NCBI GenBank assembly: GCA_010094045.1
Contig: ML986605.1
Location: 215,202-279,201 of the forward strand
Origin: Lojkania enalia
Lineage: Eukaryota > Ascomycota > Dothideomycetes > Pleosporales
Direction of reading: 5' to 3'
DNA: 64,000 nucleotides
In this document: in pieces, positions 22,541 through 33,877 of the stretch
How the letters are laid out: each line of letters starts with the position of its first letter
Numbering within the stretch: position 1 is the stretch's first letter
Program-made: the position numbers and the translations under genes
The notes under the pieces: generated by a model
What the model was told of the DNA's origin: nothing
Databases searched by the model: none
What the model saw: only the letters and a program-made list of their open reading frames with translations

Positions 22541-24968
22541 GGTCTGACCACGGCGCAACCCCTCATGTTCACCTTCTGCTACTGTTGCGTCCCGAGGGGA
22601 ATACGTGACAGAAAATGTTGGGTTGCGCATCCACGGCCGCGTGGGAGCAAGCCGGGGGTTGAGGCGACAACCAGCGCCCGTCGGAGCCCGATGACAATAT
22701 CTAGAGGAGGCAGAGGATGGCGACTCAGGGTTGTGAGTATGCTGTTTGGCCGGCAGAGCTGCTGGGGGAAACACAGCACAGCCGACGAGCAAGTCCCCGG
22801 GCCGGTGGTGAGGATGAAACGGGCGGCAGCGTCTCACTTGCGGCGGTGTGCTGGCAGGCGCGACACGACAGAAACGGGGTTTACAAGCGCAACGGGCTCA
22901 TGGTCGGCCGGTAGGATAGCAAAGAGCACTGAGCGAGCGTGGTGAGTGGGAAGAGCGAGCGACGCGGGTCCGGGGCAAATTGTTTTGTGAGACTCCTGAA
23001 AGCAAGTCGCGCGGCGGGGAGCAGGCGGGCCGCACGTCGTATGTACACAGGAGCAGCGCAGGCGAGGCACAAGTTTCCAGGCACTAGAATGCCGTAGAAC
23101 ACGAAGCTACTGCGGCGCGAGTCGGAATGGAGTGAATGTGGAGGTGGCTCACCCGTACATGACGAGCAGCATCATGGCCAACAACAGGGCAACATCCCGG
23201 CCATATATCTCACGACCTATGTGCCAGCCAGCCCTGGACAGCATCGTCATCGCGGCTACGGCATCATCGACATCCACAGCGCAGCATCGAGATCCGTCCA
23301 GCCAGTTCACGTTCGCTGCGCTATGGGCGATCTGCGCTGGGCCGTCGCACGCACTTTCTTGGGTGGTATTTATTCATAGAAACAAATACGACGATCGAGC
23401 GGGAGTGGCGGAATCACTGGTACAATACACAATCCGACGCCGTAGAAAACAAAGCTCTCTCTCCCCCCCACCCCCCACGATCTCGCATGCCTCTGCGAAA
23501 AATTAAGCTTCTAGCCCGTAAAATAGGCCACAGAACCCCTTAGGAGTGCCTTTCGCCCCTTGTAGCCATTCTGCGGTCAGTTGTCAGTACCACAAAAGAG
23601 CTGACCAGCGTCGCGACTGAAAGCAGCTGAACGAATTGGGTCAAGCGTGGACGGTGGTTGAGGCGCAGCACCTGGACTAAGGCATGCAAGAAAATAATCA
23701 CCACGAATCGCCTTTTCCATCGCGCAAAACCCTATGCGGAATTCAGCGGCACTAATGCCATCCGCTGCTTATAAAGGCTCGCACACCTACCGAATCACTG
23801 CGGCGTGTCTCAAGAGTCGAGCAGCCAAGTAGTCATGGCCTGACATTCCTGCTCTTTCCCATCCTAGCGGACCTCCCGACGAGCCACTATCCCGGTCCAT
23901 GATGCACTTTCACGTGAGAAGTATGCTGCATTTTGATTTTGCATAAGTCTGAGAAAATACAAGAAAAGACGCGATGTTGCCAGCATGTTGCCATTCATCC
24001 CGTGTTGCCCGAGTCGATTCCAATCCGGGAGGGGGCACGTGCCAAATTTCCCTATTCAGTTAGTAGTAGTAGGGAACTGGGCAAAAAGTCTAATCCTACT
24101 ACCGCTCACAACAGGAGAAGATTTCCCATGACACTACCACATAAAAGAGCCTTATAATTTCATTCATCTGTCTCTATCACTTCAAAAGATAGGGTGAACA
24201 AGAGTTGATATATTTGTTTCTACAATAAATCGGACATAGAGTGTCCATTCATTTGGTGCAGACCTCCCACACGGATCACCCATGTCCAAGGCTGGAATTC
24301 CAAGACGTACCAGCGGGACCCGAAATCATCCAGCCTTCTTGGAGCAACAATATTTGCCACCGAACAAGGCAGGTTACTGGCTTATGACTTGTGCAAAGTA
24401 TTATATCTAAGAGGTTGGATGTCTGATAAATAGCTTGATGTATGCTGCACAGTAGACTGCTCCTATATCTGGGGGTGAAAGCGTTAGATCAGCCCTACAT
24501 AAGGGTTGTCCAAAGCATAATAATCCCCAAAATAGTTGATAAATAGTCCGTTTGGTTTCGATTCAACGTCTTGCTCTATTCGGGAAGTACTAGAAAAAAA
24601 AAATTTGTAATTCTCCTTAGAATAGCATTGCGAAATAAAGGACTCCTTAGCCTCGTGGGTATTAAGCAGGTTTCAAAAATCAAATATGAAACAATCTACT
24701 CGTCTGTGGAACCCCGGAGCGTATTGCGAAGCGAACCACCAATAAAACTTAGCGAATTCCACGAACTGGATGGTATCGAGAAAAGCGTTGGTTGGCGTGG
24801 AGTGATGCAGTGGCTTTTGATGACTTTAATGGCTGTCTGTAGATGATTACATCGAATACGGTTGATCTGTGGTTTGTGATAAAGGGGTCTGCGCAACCTA
24901 CATCATCTTTTTTTTTCCTCCTTAATCCTCTACTTCCTAGGTTCAAGCAAGTTTATTATATCTTGTAA
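22541..24968. other. Intergenic, 2.4 kb, no gene seen
   Basis: The GC-rich left part is the upstream region of the channel gene, and the right part becomes AT-rich. The longest frames lack family motifs. A short C-rich run lies near 23462-23476. Confidence 0.5.
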
Positions 24969-26187
24969 AATGTCACATGTAATGCCTTTGCTCAGTTTTA
25001 TTATTGTTGCTGCACCACCGCTGCTACTACCGCCTTGCCAGAATCCAGCTATAACACCTCTGTCCTGCCTAAGGGCAGCTCGAACCATATAAATCTCAGT
25101 GCTATATGCAAGCCGGCATAACAGACGGCCATCGTGGCCTTCTTTGTTTCGAACTACCTTGCATATGCCGCTAATATTCTTGTGGAGCCCGGGACATGTA
25201 TTGTGGGCTCTGTAATGGCTACCTTAGCAGCTCTTTTACTTCCAGATTTCTCACTACTCGGGATCTCAAAGCAATATTCAGTAGAGCAGGTTTTTCCAGA
25301 GCCGATATTGAAACAGCTGCCTGCTCTCAAGTATTTTGTACTCTCATTAAAAGAACCGGCCTTACTCATCGCCGGAAGCGCGTAAGAATGGACAAAATGT
25401 TCTACGAGTATGTCAATAATTTCTTTTCATTTCTGAACACTCAATAAGCTCGAAATGGCAAGCAACATCGATCTACAGAAGCTACAATGTCCCGATTCCC
25501 GATGAGGATGTATTTATAGTCGTCCCTAGGATTACGAAGTTCGACGATATCCGTCAAGACGTATAAATCATAATCTGCTACAACTACAGCCTTCCCAAAG
25601 TTGCTATAGCACTCCCTAATCGATCTATTCCAGCATAACACTATATAGGAAGAGAGGCGATCAGCCAGGCCAATTTGGATATGCCGTCTTCGGATTCTCA
25701 GCATCTCCTTATGCGTTCATGTCAATAATCAACTTTCTTGGTAGTCTTATACATCCACATTATCCAAAATTACATGTCGTTGAATCTATAGTAATGAGAG
25801 AAGCAAAGGAGAAGCTACACTTGCCTTTCGCGCCTTTCAAAGAATGGTTGGGAAATTGGACGTGGACTGCGAAAAGGAGATGTCTAATACGATCGAAATA
25901 GATATAATACTAGTCGGTTTCGCTATTTTCTCTCCGCTATTGCTATTAGAATTATTAGCGGCATTTCAAAACTAGGAAAAGGTACCAGGACTCTTCCGCA
26001 AAGGGTTTATACAATGATATGGGTAGTTTTCGGGACTGTAATGGTCCCTAGCTCTACGTTTGCGGGTGTTCCCTTGCGTGTAGAACTAATTGCTCACATT
26101 CTAATTTACAGTGTCTCGGCCATTGACGGGTTTGTCGTCGTTGCTCTAATGATTGAAGTCTATTGTGTCTGTATTGATACCTCCTAA
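24969..26187 (+). pseudogene. Relic of a fungal multi-pass membrane-protein gene, broken by frameshifts and stops
   Basis: Successive plus-strand frames give pieces that read in order like one protein. They are a signal-peptide-like start (MSHVMPLLSFIIVAAPPLLL, from 24969); ICKPA, a stop, then FFVSNYLAYAANILVEPG and VMATLAALLLP (about 25104-25245); LKAIFSRAGFSRADIETAA (about 25265-25330); YNVPIPDEDVFIVVPR (about 25478-25530); SPYAFMSIINFLGSLIHPHY then VVESIVMREAKEK (about 25700-25815); RTLPQRVYTMIWVVFG (about 25980-26030); and GFVVVALMIEVYCVCIDTS ending at TAA 26187. The order (extracellular CKP start, FF..NY.AHA, Y.VMS..N..G.L..P.YP, GF.VVG..) matches a widespread uncharacterised ascomycete membrane family that I remember but cannot name. 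At least five frame changes and several in-frame stops make it non-functional. Confidence 0.6.
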
Positions 26188-27182
26188 AATAATACAATTG
26201 CTCCCCCCCCCTTCTAGACCTTACAATCCATCAGTGTGTCTAGGAATTAGTGAAAGCGTCTAGCCAAAATCCCCATAACAAACTTTGCTCTTAAAAGTCG
26301 AATAGTCGCTTCATTAGCTGTCGCAAATATCAGAGCGGCAATGCTATAGTTGTAGTATTCATATAATGTGCCTTTCACCATGTAACTGCGCCCTAATAGT
26401 TGAGAATAGGATCCTTATTTGCTATGCTATATTCCGAATAGATTGCGTAGAAATAAAGTAGGTTTTGCCTTAATAATATACCGTTTGCGTTCCCCTTTGC
26501 GCGGACATGCAGAACAGAGAAACATCATTTGCACATCAATGCTAATTTCCCGTATTTCCGCATTTGATAAAAGTGATGTTTAAAATAAACACTAGTTCCT
26601 CAATTATATTTTGGGGGCTTCACATACGCAGGCCCAAATGAGTCGGCTCCTAGAGAATTATACCGCCAAGAAGGAAGATACTAGTAAGATATTTAAACAA
26701 ACCAATGCATGATAGCTTAGCGAGTTTTGCACAAGAACCAAAAGACAATACTACATTTGCGACAAAATTCCAGCAATAGAGGTTATATAAACGAGATGAG
26801 TTTACTCAATACTTTAAATCCGGCAAACGTCTTCCAGAAAAAATAGTCCAAGTATAATAGCTCTTTTAAATAGCCCCGCTTTCGTACATACACGACTCAT
26901 CATTATCACAATATATTCCTACACAGCACAATCCCTAATATATAAAACCAAATACTGTCACAAAAACCTATATTCCTAAGACCGACCTGACTTTACAATG
27001 CTTCCAGGATTGCAAGAGTCTATAAATACGAAGCCCCCTGCCCCATGAACCCCATTCTCTCAATGCAGAACTTATAAAAAAGCCTTTTACCTCTCTACTA
27101 CCAGCCTATGCTAATTTTAACTGCTTCGACTGTAACGGTTAGCTCACCTAAACAAGCCCCTTCCTCTCTCACGTCAATACTT
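26188..27182. other. AT-rich intergenic stretch, about 1 kb
   Basis: No coding frame of note. It covers the flank of the membrane-protein relic and, at the right end, the likely 3' untranslated region of the minus-strand AT-hook protein gene. There is a C10 run near 26203-26213. Confidence 0.5.
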
Positions 27183-30137
27183 CTACCGTCCCCCGTCAAC
27201 CCCCGGAGGCGTGCCCGGCACCATAACCTTAAATGGCATTTCCCTATGCGGTTGCATAGGACCTTGTCCCATGGGCGGATATGGACTAATATGCGCAGGT
27301 GGCGCCGGAGCCAGCGGTGGTGGTCCACTACTCTTTGGTCTTGGTGCAGTCCTCGGACCAAAGGGGGACGGATAATTGAGTTGGGGTTGCGGAGGCATGG
27401 GTGCGGGTGCAAGTGGCGGCATGCCTCCTGTTCGCGATTGCGGAGGGCCTGGTGGAGGACCTGATGGGAGGGCTGCGAGCGGATTGAGAGTCGGCATCAT
27501 TTGGTTTGTTGGTGAAGGTGAAGATGCGTAGAATTGAGCAACTTGAAGTTGCGGGTATGGGAGTGGTGATTGTGTGTGGATTTCTCGGGGTGGTGGGAGT
27601 GGTTGGATGGGAGTGCCTACTGGTGACGGATCCCCAGATGCTGGCTCGTCACGGGAAATAGAGAGATGTTGGTGTTCGGAGGTCGATCCTTTGCCGCCTT
27701 TTCTGCTGGCTGTCCGAGGCGTAAGAGTGCCGACTTTGCTGTTCGTTTTCTCTTCAAGCTCTTTCTGTCGGGCTTTGCGTTCGGCCCACCATATGGTCAT
27801 GGATTGGCTGCGCTTCTCACTCTTGACTCGTGGTTTGCGCTTAGATCCTGATACTGGTGTGCCAGATGAATCATCCATTTGTGGGTTGCTATATTGACTT
27901 CGGGACATCTTGTTCACGTACCCCTCAGGAGGTGTCGGAGCTCTAGCTAGGGGGGTGAGAACTCCCTGGATTTCCTGTGGATGAGGTGTGGCGTGGAATA
28001 CCCCGGAGACGGACTGTGGCGCCATAACAGGTGGTATATGCGTACCTTCATTTGTTTTCCCCTGGGCTGGGGTCAGTGGATGCGGATCCACAGGGAATTG
28101 GTTCTGACCCTCGCTCAAGGACTGGAGGACTGTTGGCGGGATACTAGAAGACTGGACGGAAGCGGGGGTCATAACAGACTCATTGTTCTTTTTCCGCGGC
28201 CCTTTCTTGATGCCATAATCACTACGCCTACTAACATTCTTGCTCCCTGCAGGCCGTCCCCGCTTGTGAACTGGGGCATTGGGTTGAGGCTCGGTCCCAT
28301 CCTGTGAATTTGCGTTGGATGATGCCTCGTCTGCCGAGCTTGTAACCACGGACTCTTCTCGCATTTCTTGAATGCGTTGATGAAGCAATAAATTGCCGCT
28401 AATTTTCTGTCGCTTGGCAGGCCGCCCCTCCAGTTCCGGTGTTTCCGAAGCAGGTTGGGCATATTTGCTAACACCTTTTTTCCGTGCGCCTCCCCATCCA
28501 TTTCGCTTCGGCGTGGTAGCACCTGTAGCTGGTTCACCTACCTCAAATCGACGCGTGGCGCGGCGCTGCCGTCTTCCAGCTGCCCGACCTACGTTCTCCT
28601 CATCTTCTTCGTCCTCACTCGGTGCAGCAGAGCCAAGCATCTCACGTGTACGACGCTGACGAAGCTCCCTTCCACCAACTTTCTCAGACCCAACCCGTTG
28701 CGTAAAAGGATCTTGAGTGCCTGGCGGCTTCTTTGGATCAAAGGTATAGCCGTAAATGTCGGCCTCTTTCATATCTTCAAAGACTGGAACGGCAACTGGG
28801 ACTCGTCCTCCATTGGCGGGCTTCTTTGGCGGATGCGCATGAGGTGCCGTCTTGAACACGTTAGAAATTCAAACGCAAAAGAAATGATTCAAGATCAGCT
28901 AATGACTACTTACACGTGCATCTAGTATCAGGTACTCATCTTGCCAAGCTTTAAGGATTTTCTGGGTATTTTCAGCAAGTCGGAATAGATTCTCAGTACT
29001 TCGCTCTGCCATCTTGAATTTGGTAAGCGCTGCAATAATAATTTGAGGATCGGCCATTGGCTTGAAGCGAGTCTTGAGTAGATAGTCTGCCTGGTCGTCA
29101 CATTCTTTCTCGCTCTTAGGCGGGCAATAGTCTTGGATCCAAGGTCCAGGAAGATCGGCCTCTACAAGAATGTCCTCGTTAGGGTCTAATAGTTGCTGTG
29201 CTGCTGGTTCGGCAGGTGTCGGAGTACCATCCTGTGGTGTCTGCGTAGTAGATTCTTGCAGTAGCTTGATCTGTGGTATTGAAGGTTGAGGTTGTTGTGG
29301 GAAGCTTTTGGAGAAATGGGCTTTTACTTCCGCCGGGGGCGATCCCGGAGGTGTAGTAGACTCAACCTGGACATCTTCCATCTGTTCCGGTTCATCATCC
29401 TGTTCGTCGTCTTCGGAAGTATCGGACATGTCACTTTCATCGTCCGAGTGGATCGATTCCTTGGCGTCTTCAGTAGCCGACTCCTGATTGGTCGAATCCT
29501 CATCATCGTCTTCTACAAAAGGAAATTGATGAGCAGCATTGCGAGTTCGCACTTTTCTAGGAGAAATATCTCTCGTAATGACTCCTCTGACTCGTCCTCG
29601 CCCTCTTCCTCTGTTCCCCCGACCGCCACGACTACCTCTCCCGCCACGTCCGCGGCCTCGTCCTCGAGGTGTTGTGCGAGCAGGGGCTGGCTCATCGCTC
29701 TCGTCAGACGTGTCCAAAGCACCTGACGGAGACAAGTCCTCGAGAAGATGAGATTCTGGTCGGGGAAGCTGCCTAGATTTTCTCTGGGGCTTCTCAATGA
29801 ATTTTCCTTTTTGCTCCAATCCCTCCTGGAAATCGCGTGACAAGCCATACACCATCAAAAAAGGATGCTCATACTCGGCATAGACGTTGTGGCCAGCGAC
29901 ATTTTTGAACGAGGAATAAGAGTGATTGGAGATGTTTGACGATGAGCGAGTTGGCTTCCTCGTGAGCGTTGGCATCAAGTGGCCATTCGCATGGTTGGGA
30001 CTTGATTTGGTGGGTGTGACAACGTCAGTTTTTTCTCCTTTGGAACCCCGTGTCGAGCGAGTTCGCATAGGCCCTTCATCCTGCTTGATATTTCGTCGCA
30101 GCGATGAACGCGCCGGTAAATTTCTAGCGCCAGGCAT
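27183..30137 (-). CDS. Predicted nuclear protein with RGG-rich stretch and AT-hook; function unknown
   Basis: Two exons: 30137-28914 and 28850-27183, giving 963 residues across a 63-nt intron in phase 0 with a TCTAAC branch site. I do not recognise a named family. Visible parts: a basic Ser-rich N-terminus; a short conserved-looking block EYEHPFLMVYGLSRDFQEGL; an Arg/Gly repeat (about residues 160-185, RGRGRGRGGRGSRGGRGNRG); a long acidic Ser/Asp/Glu stretch (about 205-260); a helical block LLKTRFKPMADPQIIIAALT to LKAWQDEYLILDAR (about 350-408) that spans up to the exon junction; an AT-hook-like KRGRPAGSKN; and a Pro/Gly-rich C-terminus. Composition suggests chromatin or RNA binding in the nucleus. 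The start at 30137 was preferred over an ATG 11 codons upstream because that extension is hydrophobic and odd for this protein. Divergent from Mtc1, 537 bp apart. Confidence 0.75.
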
Positions 30138-30674
30138 TGTAGACGGAGTAAAAGAGAGAAGAAAAATCACATTCGATAGTCAATGGAAATTGATCAATCG
30201 AGATGGATGGTCCGCAACTAGGGTTCCGGCGATTTGTCGCGGAGGCGTACTTGCGGTAGCGCGGACCGCAAGCTTGTCAGGGCGACTTGCCAGATCTTGA
30301 AGTAAAAACAACCAGAAAACTTTGCACGATGAGGAAATATGCAGCGTAGGGGCTGGCGGCCCAATAAATGCAAATCTCGGGCAAGCAAGAGAAGAACTTG
30401 TAGAGAGAGTTGTAGGAGCTGATGGTGATGATCTTTGTCTGGAGTGCTGAGGCTGCTCCAGCAAAACCGAACCAGAATGGCTTGGCGCGGTGCTCTGATT
30501 GGTCCGCAAGTGCGGCACTAGTGCCTGGCATCTGGAGATGCTGGGCCCAAGTTAACAATGGCCGTTGTGCATGCTCTCGTTGTCCTCCCACATTCACCGC
30601 GGCGGATAGCTGCATAATAGCCTCTCCTCTATTCACACCCTATTTGCCCCACCCAGCCCGGAACTCTATTAGCC
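30138..30674. promoter_or_regulatory. Divergent promoter interval between AT-hook protein and Mtc1 genes
   Basis: 537 bp separates two outward-facing start codons, so both promoters should lie here. No specific site was identified with confidence. Confidence 0.5.
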
Positions 30675-32263
30675 ATGCCCCCAAAGACGGTCGAGGAGCA
30701 GCTTGCGGAGCTCGAAATGGAGGCGGAGGCGCCAGCTCCCCCGCCCAAGAGCTCCAAAGCTGCCAAAGCCTCACGCCAGAGCTCTGAGCAGGAGATGGAT
30801 GCCCTTAAGGAGCTCGAGGAACTAGAGGCCCTCGAGAAGTTCCAGCGACCCGAGGCGCCGCGCCCGTCTAGCCGACCAAACACTCCGAAGCTCTCGTCGT
30901 CCTCCACTACGTCCAGCAACACCCGCCGGGCTGGTATTGTAACGCCATCCTCTACGGGGTCTGCTAGAACCAGCGAGGAGAAGGCTCAGGCTCCCAGGAA
31001 GTCAGCAGAGAGTGCCCGGCCCTTTCACCAGAGCTTTGCTCCCACCGAAGAGGAGCCTGCTAAGCCCGCACCCCAGCCCAAATCCAGTGGTGGATGGTGG
31101 GGCGGACTTCTATCCACGGCCACTGCGACCGCCAACGCAGCGCGAAAACAAGCCGAGGCGGCTTACAAGGAAATTCAGAAGAACGAAGAAGCCCAGCGGT
31201 GGGCTGAGCAGGTCCGGGGAAACGTTGGAGCGTTGCGCGGCATCGGTAAGACCAGCCCACCCCACACCTACAGTCATATTATACAGTAAACCGCAAAGCT
31301 AACATTCCCTACCATTCAGGAGGCGAACTCGGAAAGCGTGCCCTCCCCACCTTCACCAACATTCTGCACACTATTGCACCTCCCATCTCTCAGCATGAAC
31401 GCCTACAAATCCACATCACGCATGACCTCATCGGCTATCCCTCCCTCGACCCCATTATCTATCAGACCTTCTCTACTGTAATGGCACAAGTTGAAGGCGG
31501 CGATTTGATGGTAATCCAGCGTGGCTCTGAATCAACACAACGTCGCGGCTCGCTCGATGGATATAGAGGAGGAAGCGGTGGTTGGAACGATGGTCCATGG
31601 TGGCGCCATACTGATAGGCGGAACCTCAGCGTGGTAAAAGGGCTAGTGGAAGGAACGAAATTGGCCAGGGTGAGCGCCGAGTCGTATGCTACAGAGTTCT
31701 TCACGCCAAGAGGAGGTGTGGAGGAAGCGGCCAAGCAGGCTACCCAGATACTCAGCGAGTCAAACCCCGTTCGGAGTAGTGACATTTTCCTTGCAATCCA
31801 GGCCATTAGCCACCCTGCGCCGGAAGATCTCTTCGCTAGCTCAGCATCTTTAGAAGCCGAAAAGACTGGAGGCGTTGAAGATCCAAAGGAATCTGACGAG
31901 CAGGTATGCTTCGCGGTCTATCTACATGATCCTATTCACAGCATCACCTTCAAAACCCTTAGTCAATCCTTCCCAGTAAAGTGGGTTGAGTGGTTGGACG
32001 CCGCTGCGCCAACCGAAGCCGATGGCGAAGACGGCCACTTGCCTGTTGAGATTCAGGAAATTATCAACACTGGCGGCATTGACCCCAGAGAGTGGGTCGC
32101 CGAATGGGTGGAGGAGACTATCAGCTTGAGTGTTGGTATTGTTGCCCAGCGATATGTTGCCAGGAGAATGGGTGTTGGAGAGGGAGGTATTGGACGAGGA
32201 AAGGCACGTGAGGCGCTCATTGAGGCCGGCGGGGGTGAAGCAGCAAGAGCTGGCATTATTTAA
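30675..32263 (+). CDS. Maintenance of telomere capping protein 1 homologue (Mtc1, DUF5427)
   Basis: Two exons: 30675-31245 and 31320-32263, giving 504 residues. The intron (74 nt) has a GTAAGA donor, a GCTAAC branch and a TTCAG acceptor, joined in phase 1. The N-terminal part is charged and Pro/Ser-rich, beginning with an acidic helix (VEEQLAELEMEAEAPAP) and a Glu-rich coiled segment. The block SGGWWGGLLSTATATANAAR, followed by an amphipathic helix, is characteristic of the family. The C-terminal globular part contains LQIHITHDLIGYPSLDP, FCFAVYLHDP-type strands (here VCFAVYLHDPIHSITFKTLS) and EWVAEWVEETISLSVGIVAQ. Yeast Mtc1 localises to ER/Golgi-derived vesicles and interacts genetically with telomere capping; its biochemical role is unknown. 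The gene looks complete and ends convergently with the UPF0390 gene. Confidence 0.85.
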
Positions 32264-32749
32264 AGTGTGGAATCATCATTTCCTGTCTAGGGTCTCATTA
32301 CTTGGAATGGTGTTGGGTGCACTTTCTTCAGGACCTTTTTTCAGTCCCTTTGATATACAATTGGCGCGAGGCAGGATTCGGTATCGTGGACATTCTGCTG
32401 CAGGTAATCTGCAACGATAAGTCGAGGCAATTCAAGTACTACTCTACTAGATCAGAGTTATGAGCTTGTCCTGCTACCAAGTCTCATTCTATGCCTCCCA
32501 TCACTCACGGCTTGCTCGTGTTCTACTATTGACCTCCACCAGCTAGCCATTATGGAGTCGTATTCTAGTCCGCCCACAAGACGAATTTTAAAAACCCTTT
32601 GGCCGCTAACAGATCTTGACAATAATTCAGAATCCATGCCCATATAGAGCCTTGGGTCGACCCATCCGAACCTTAACATGGCCAATATCTTTCCCAGACA
32701 TAAAATGACCGTTCCTTATTCCCTTCCCTTCCCTTCCCTTCCCTTCCCT
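32264..32749. other. Convergent intergenic interval with (CCCTT)6 at its right edge
   Basis: The interval holds the 3' flanks of Mtc1 (+) and UPF0390 (-). No gene was recognised. The right edge is a perfect pentanucleotide repeat. Confidence 0.5.
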
Positions 32750-32750
32750 T
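32721..32750. repeat. Microsatellite (CCCTT)6
   Basis: Six perfect CCCTT units. On the minus strand it reads as AAGGG repeats that begin immediately after the UPF0390 stop codon, so it would open that transcript's 3' untranslated region. Confidence 0.9.
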
Positions 32751-33043
32751 CATCCTTCTTTCTTCCCCTCTTTCTTGTCCTTCTTCCCACCCCTCAACAT
32801 CTCCAAGTGACCCGCCTTCTCGGCCAACATTTTCTCCGTCTTCGCCGTCAATCCTGCCGCATGCTTCTTCTTGATATTGTTCTGGGAGATCAGGGAAGCT
32901 TTTTTGGGTTTGATGATCCGGTTGCCGCGTTGGGGTCCTGTGGGTCTGGAAGAGGGTAGTTAGTTAAATGTGGGAATTGAGAGAGGAGAAAAGTACTTTT
33001 TGGGAGCGGGTTTGGATTTGAGTTTGACCGCGCCTTGGGCCAT
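32750..33043 (-). CDS. UPF0390 / DUF2462 family small basic protein
   Basis: Two short exons: 33043-32997 and 32945-32750, giving 80 residues. The intron is 51 nt and joins in phase 2. The protein is extremely Lys-rich and opens [20 protein letters not shown], then [20 protein letters not shown] and [20 protein letters not shown], and ends in a Lys/Glu tail. This order (MAQG..K.K, a proline-Lys patch, then TEK.L..KAGHLE) is the signature of the eukaryotic UPF0390 family. Its members are nuclear or nucleolar small proteins without established biochemical function. The gene is easy to miss because neither exon alone gives a long frame. It is divergent from the GH115 gene and convergent with Mtc1. 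Confidence 0.85.
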
Positions 33044-33877
33044 TGTTGCGGGACGTCTTGCTTGAACGGAATTTGTGCCGCGGAAATGGTAGTATCGACA
33101 AGCAATCCGAACAGCGACAAAACTTGAGGCTATTCGTGAGTGGGCCGGTTATAATTTGGTGATTTTTAACCGCGGACTTAGTTGTCGAGTGCGAGTTTTT
33201 TGAGGTCGCCTCGGGAAATTCTGAATCTCGAAATGTTCGTGAGTCTTGGCATTTCACCGCCGCGGCACGCTAAAGGAAAGACAGATCTAGCGCGCTGTGG
33301 GGTATACCGTTATTTAGCCGCTGGCAATTCATGCATCGTCACCTGTCCTGCGCATCTCCCTCAATCCGATGACCCGTTTCCAAGACCTTGGATTCAATTC
33401 TCCACTATTGGTACCGTGACGAGCTCAGCGTTGAGATACGGCATCGCAATGTGCGTAGCCGGAAGAATTTCCTTGGTCCCCGATCACTCCAGCACTAACG
33501 CGACATGGATCTATAGACGCAGGGGAAACGCAGTATGTTAATATCCGTTAGATGGAGCGGATAGCAGAGATAGGTTTCCGATAGCTCGGCCAAGTGATCT
33601 AGATTGGAAGGTTTCGAGAAATCATGCCGAAGCTCTCATTTAGCCTTATGAAATACCCGGGATCTCCATATGGGACCGCTGCTCGGCACGCATGGCGAGC
33701 TCCAGTTCCTGGGAAGATTTACTTGGTAGCTTTTAGCTCTATGATGAGGTACGAGCTAGAATATTAAGGGGATAGCGACGGGGTGAATGTTTGAATTTAT
33801 ATTGTAGTGACCCGGATACAAGTACCAAGGAGGGACACATTGTCCTTCGATTGGTGTTGGGTACCTTTTCTGTCATC
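33044..33877. promoter_or_regulatory. Divergent promoter interval between UPF0390 and GH115 genes
   Basis: 834 bp separates the two start codons. No coding frame with family resemblance was seen. The GH115 promoter should lie in the right half. No specific carbon-catabolite or xylanolytic regulator site was confirmed. Confidence 0.45.

Noticed and set aside
22541..22837. N-terminal extension of the TRP-like channel to an upstream in-frame ATG
   Set aside because: The extra 99 residues are Pro/Arg/His-rich and lie before a good start. The family normally has a short N-terminus before the signal anchor.
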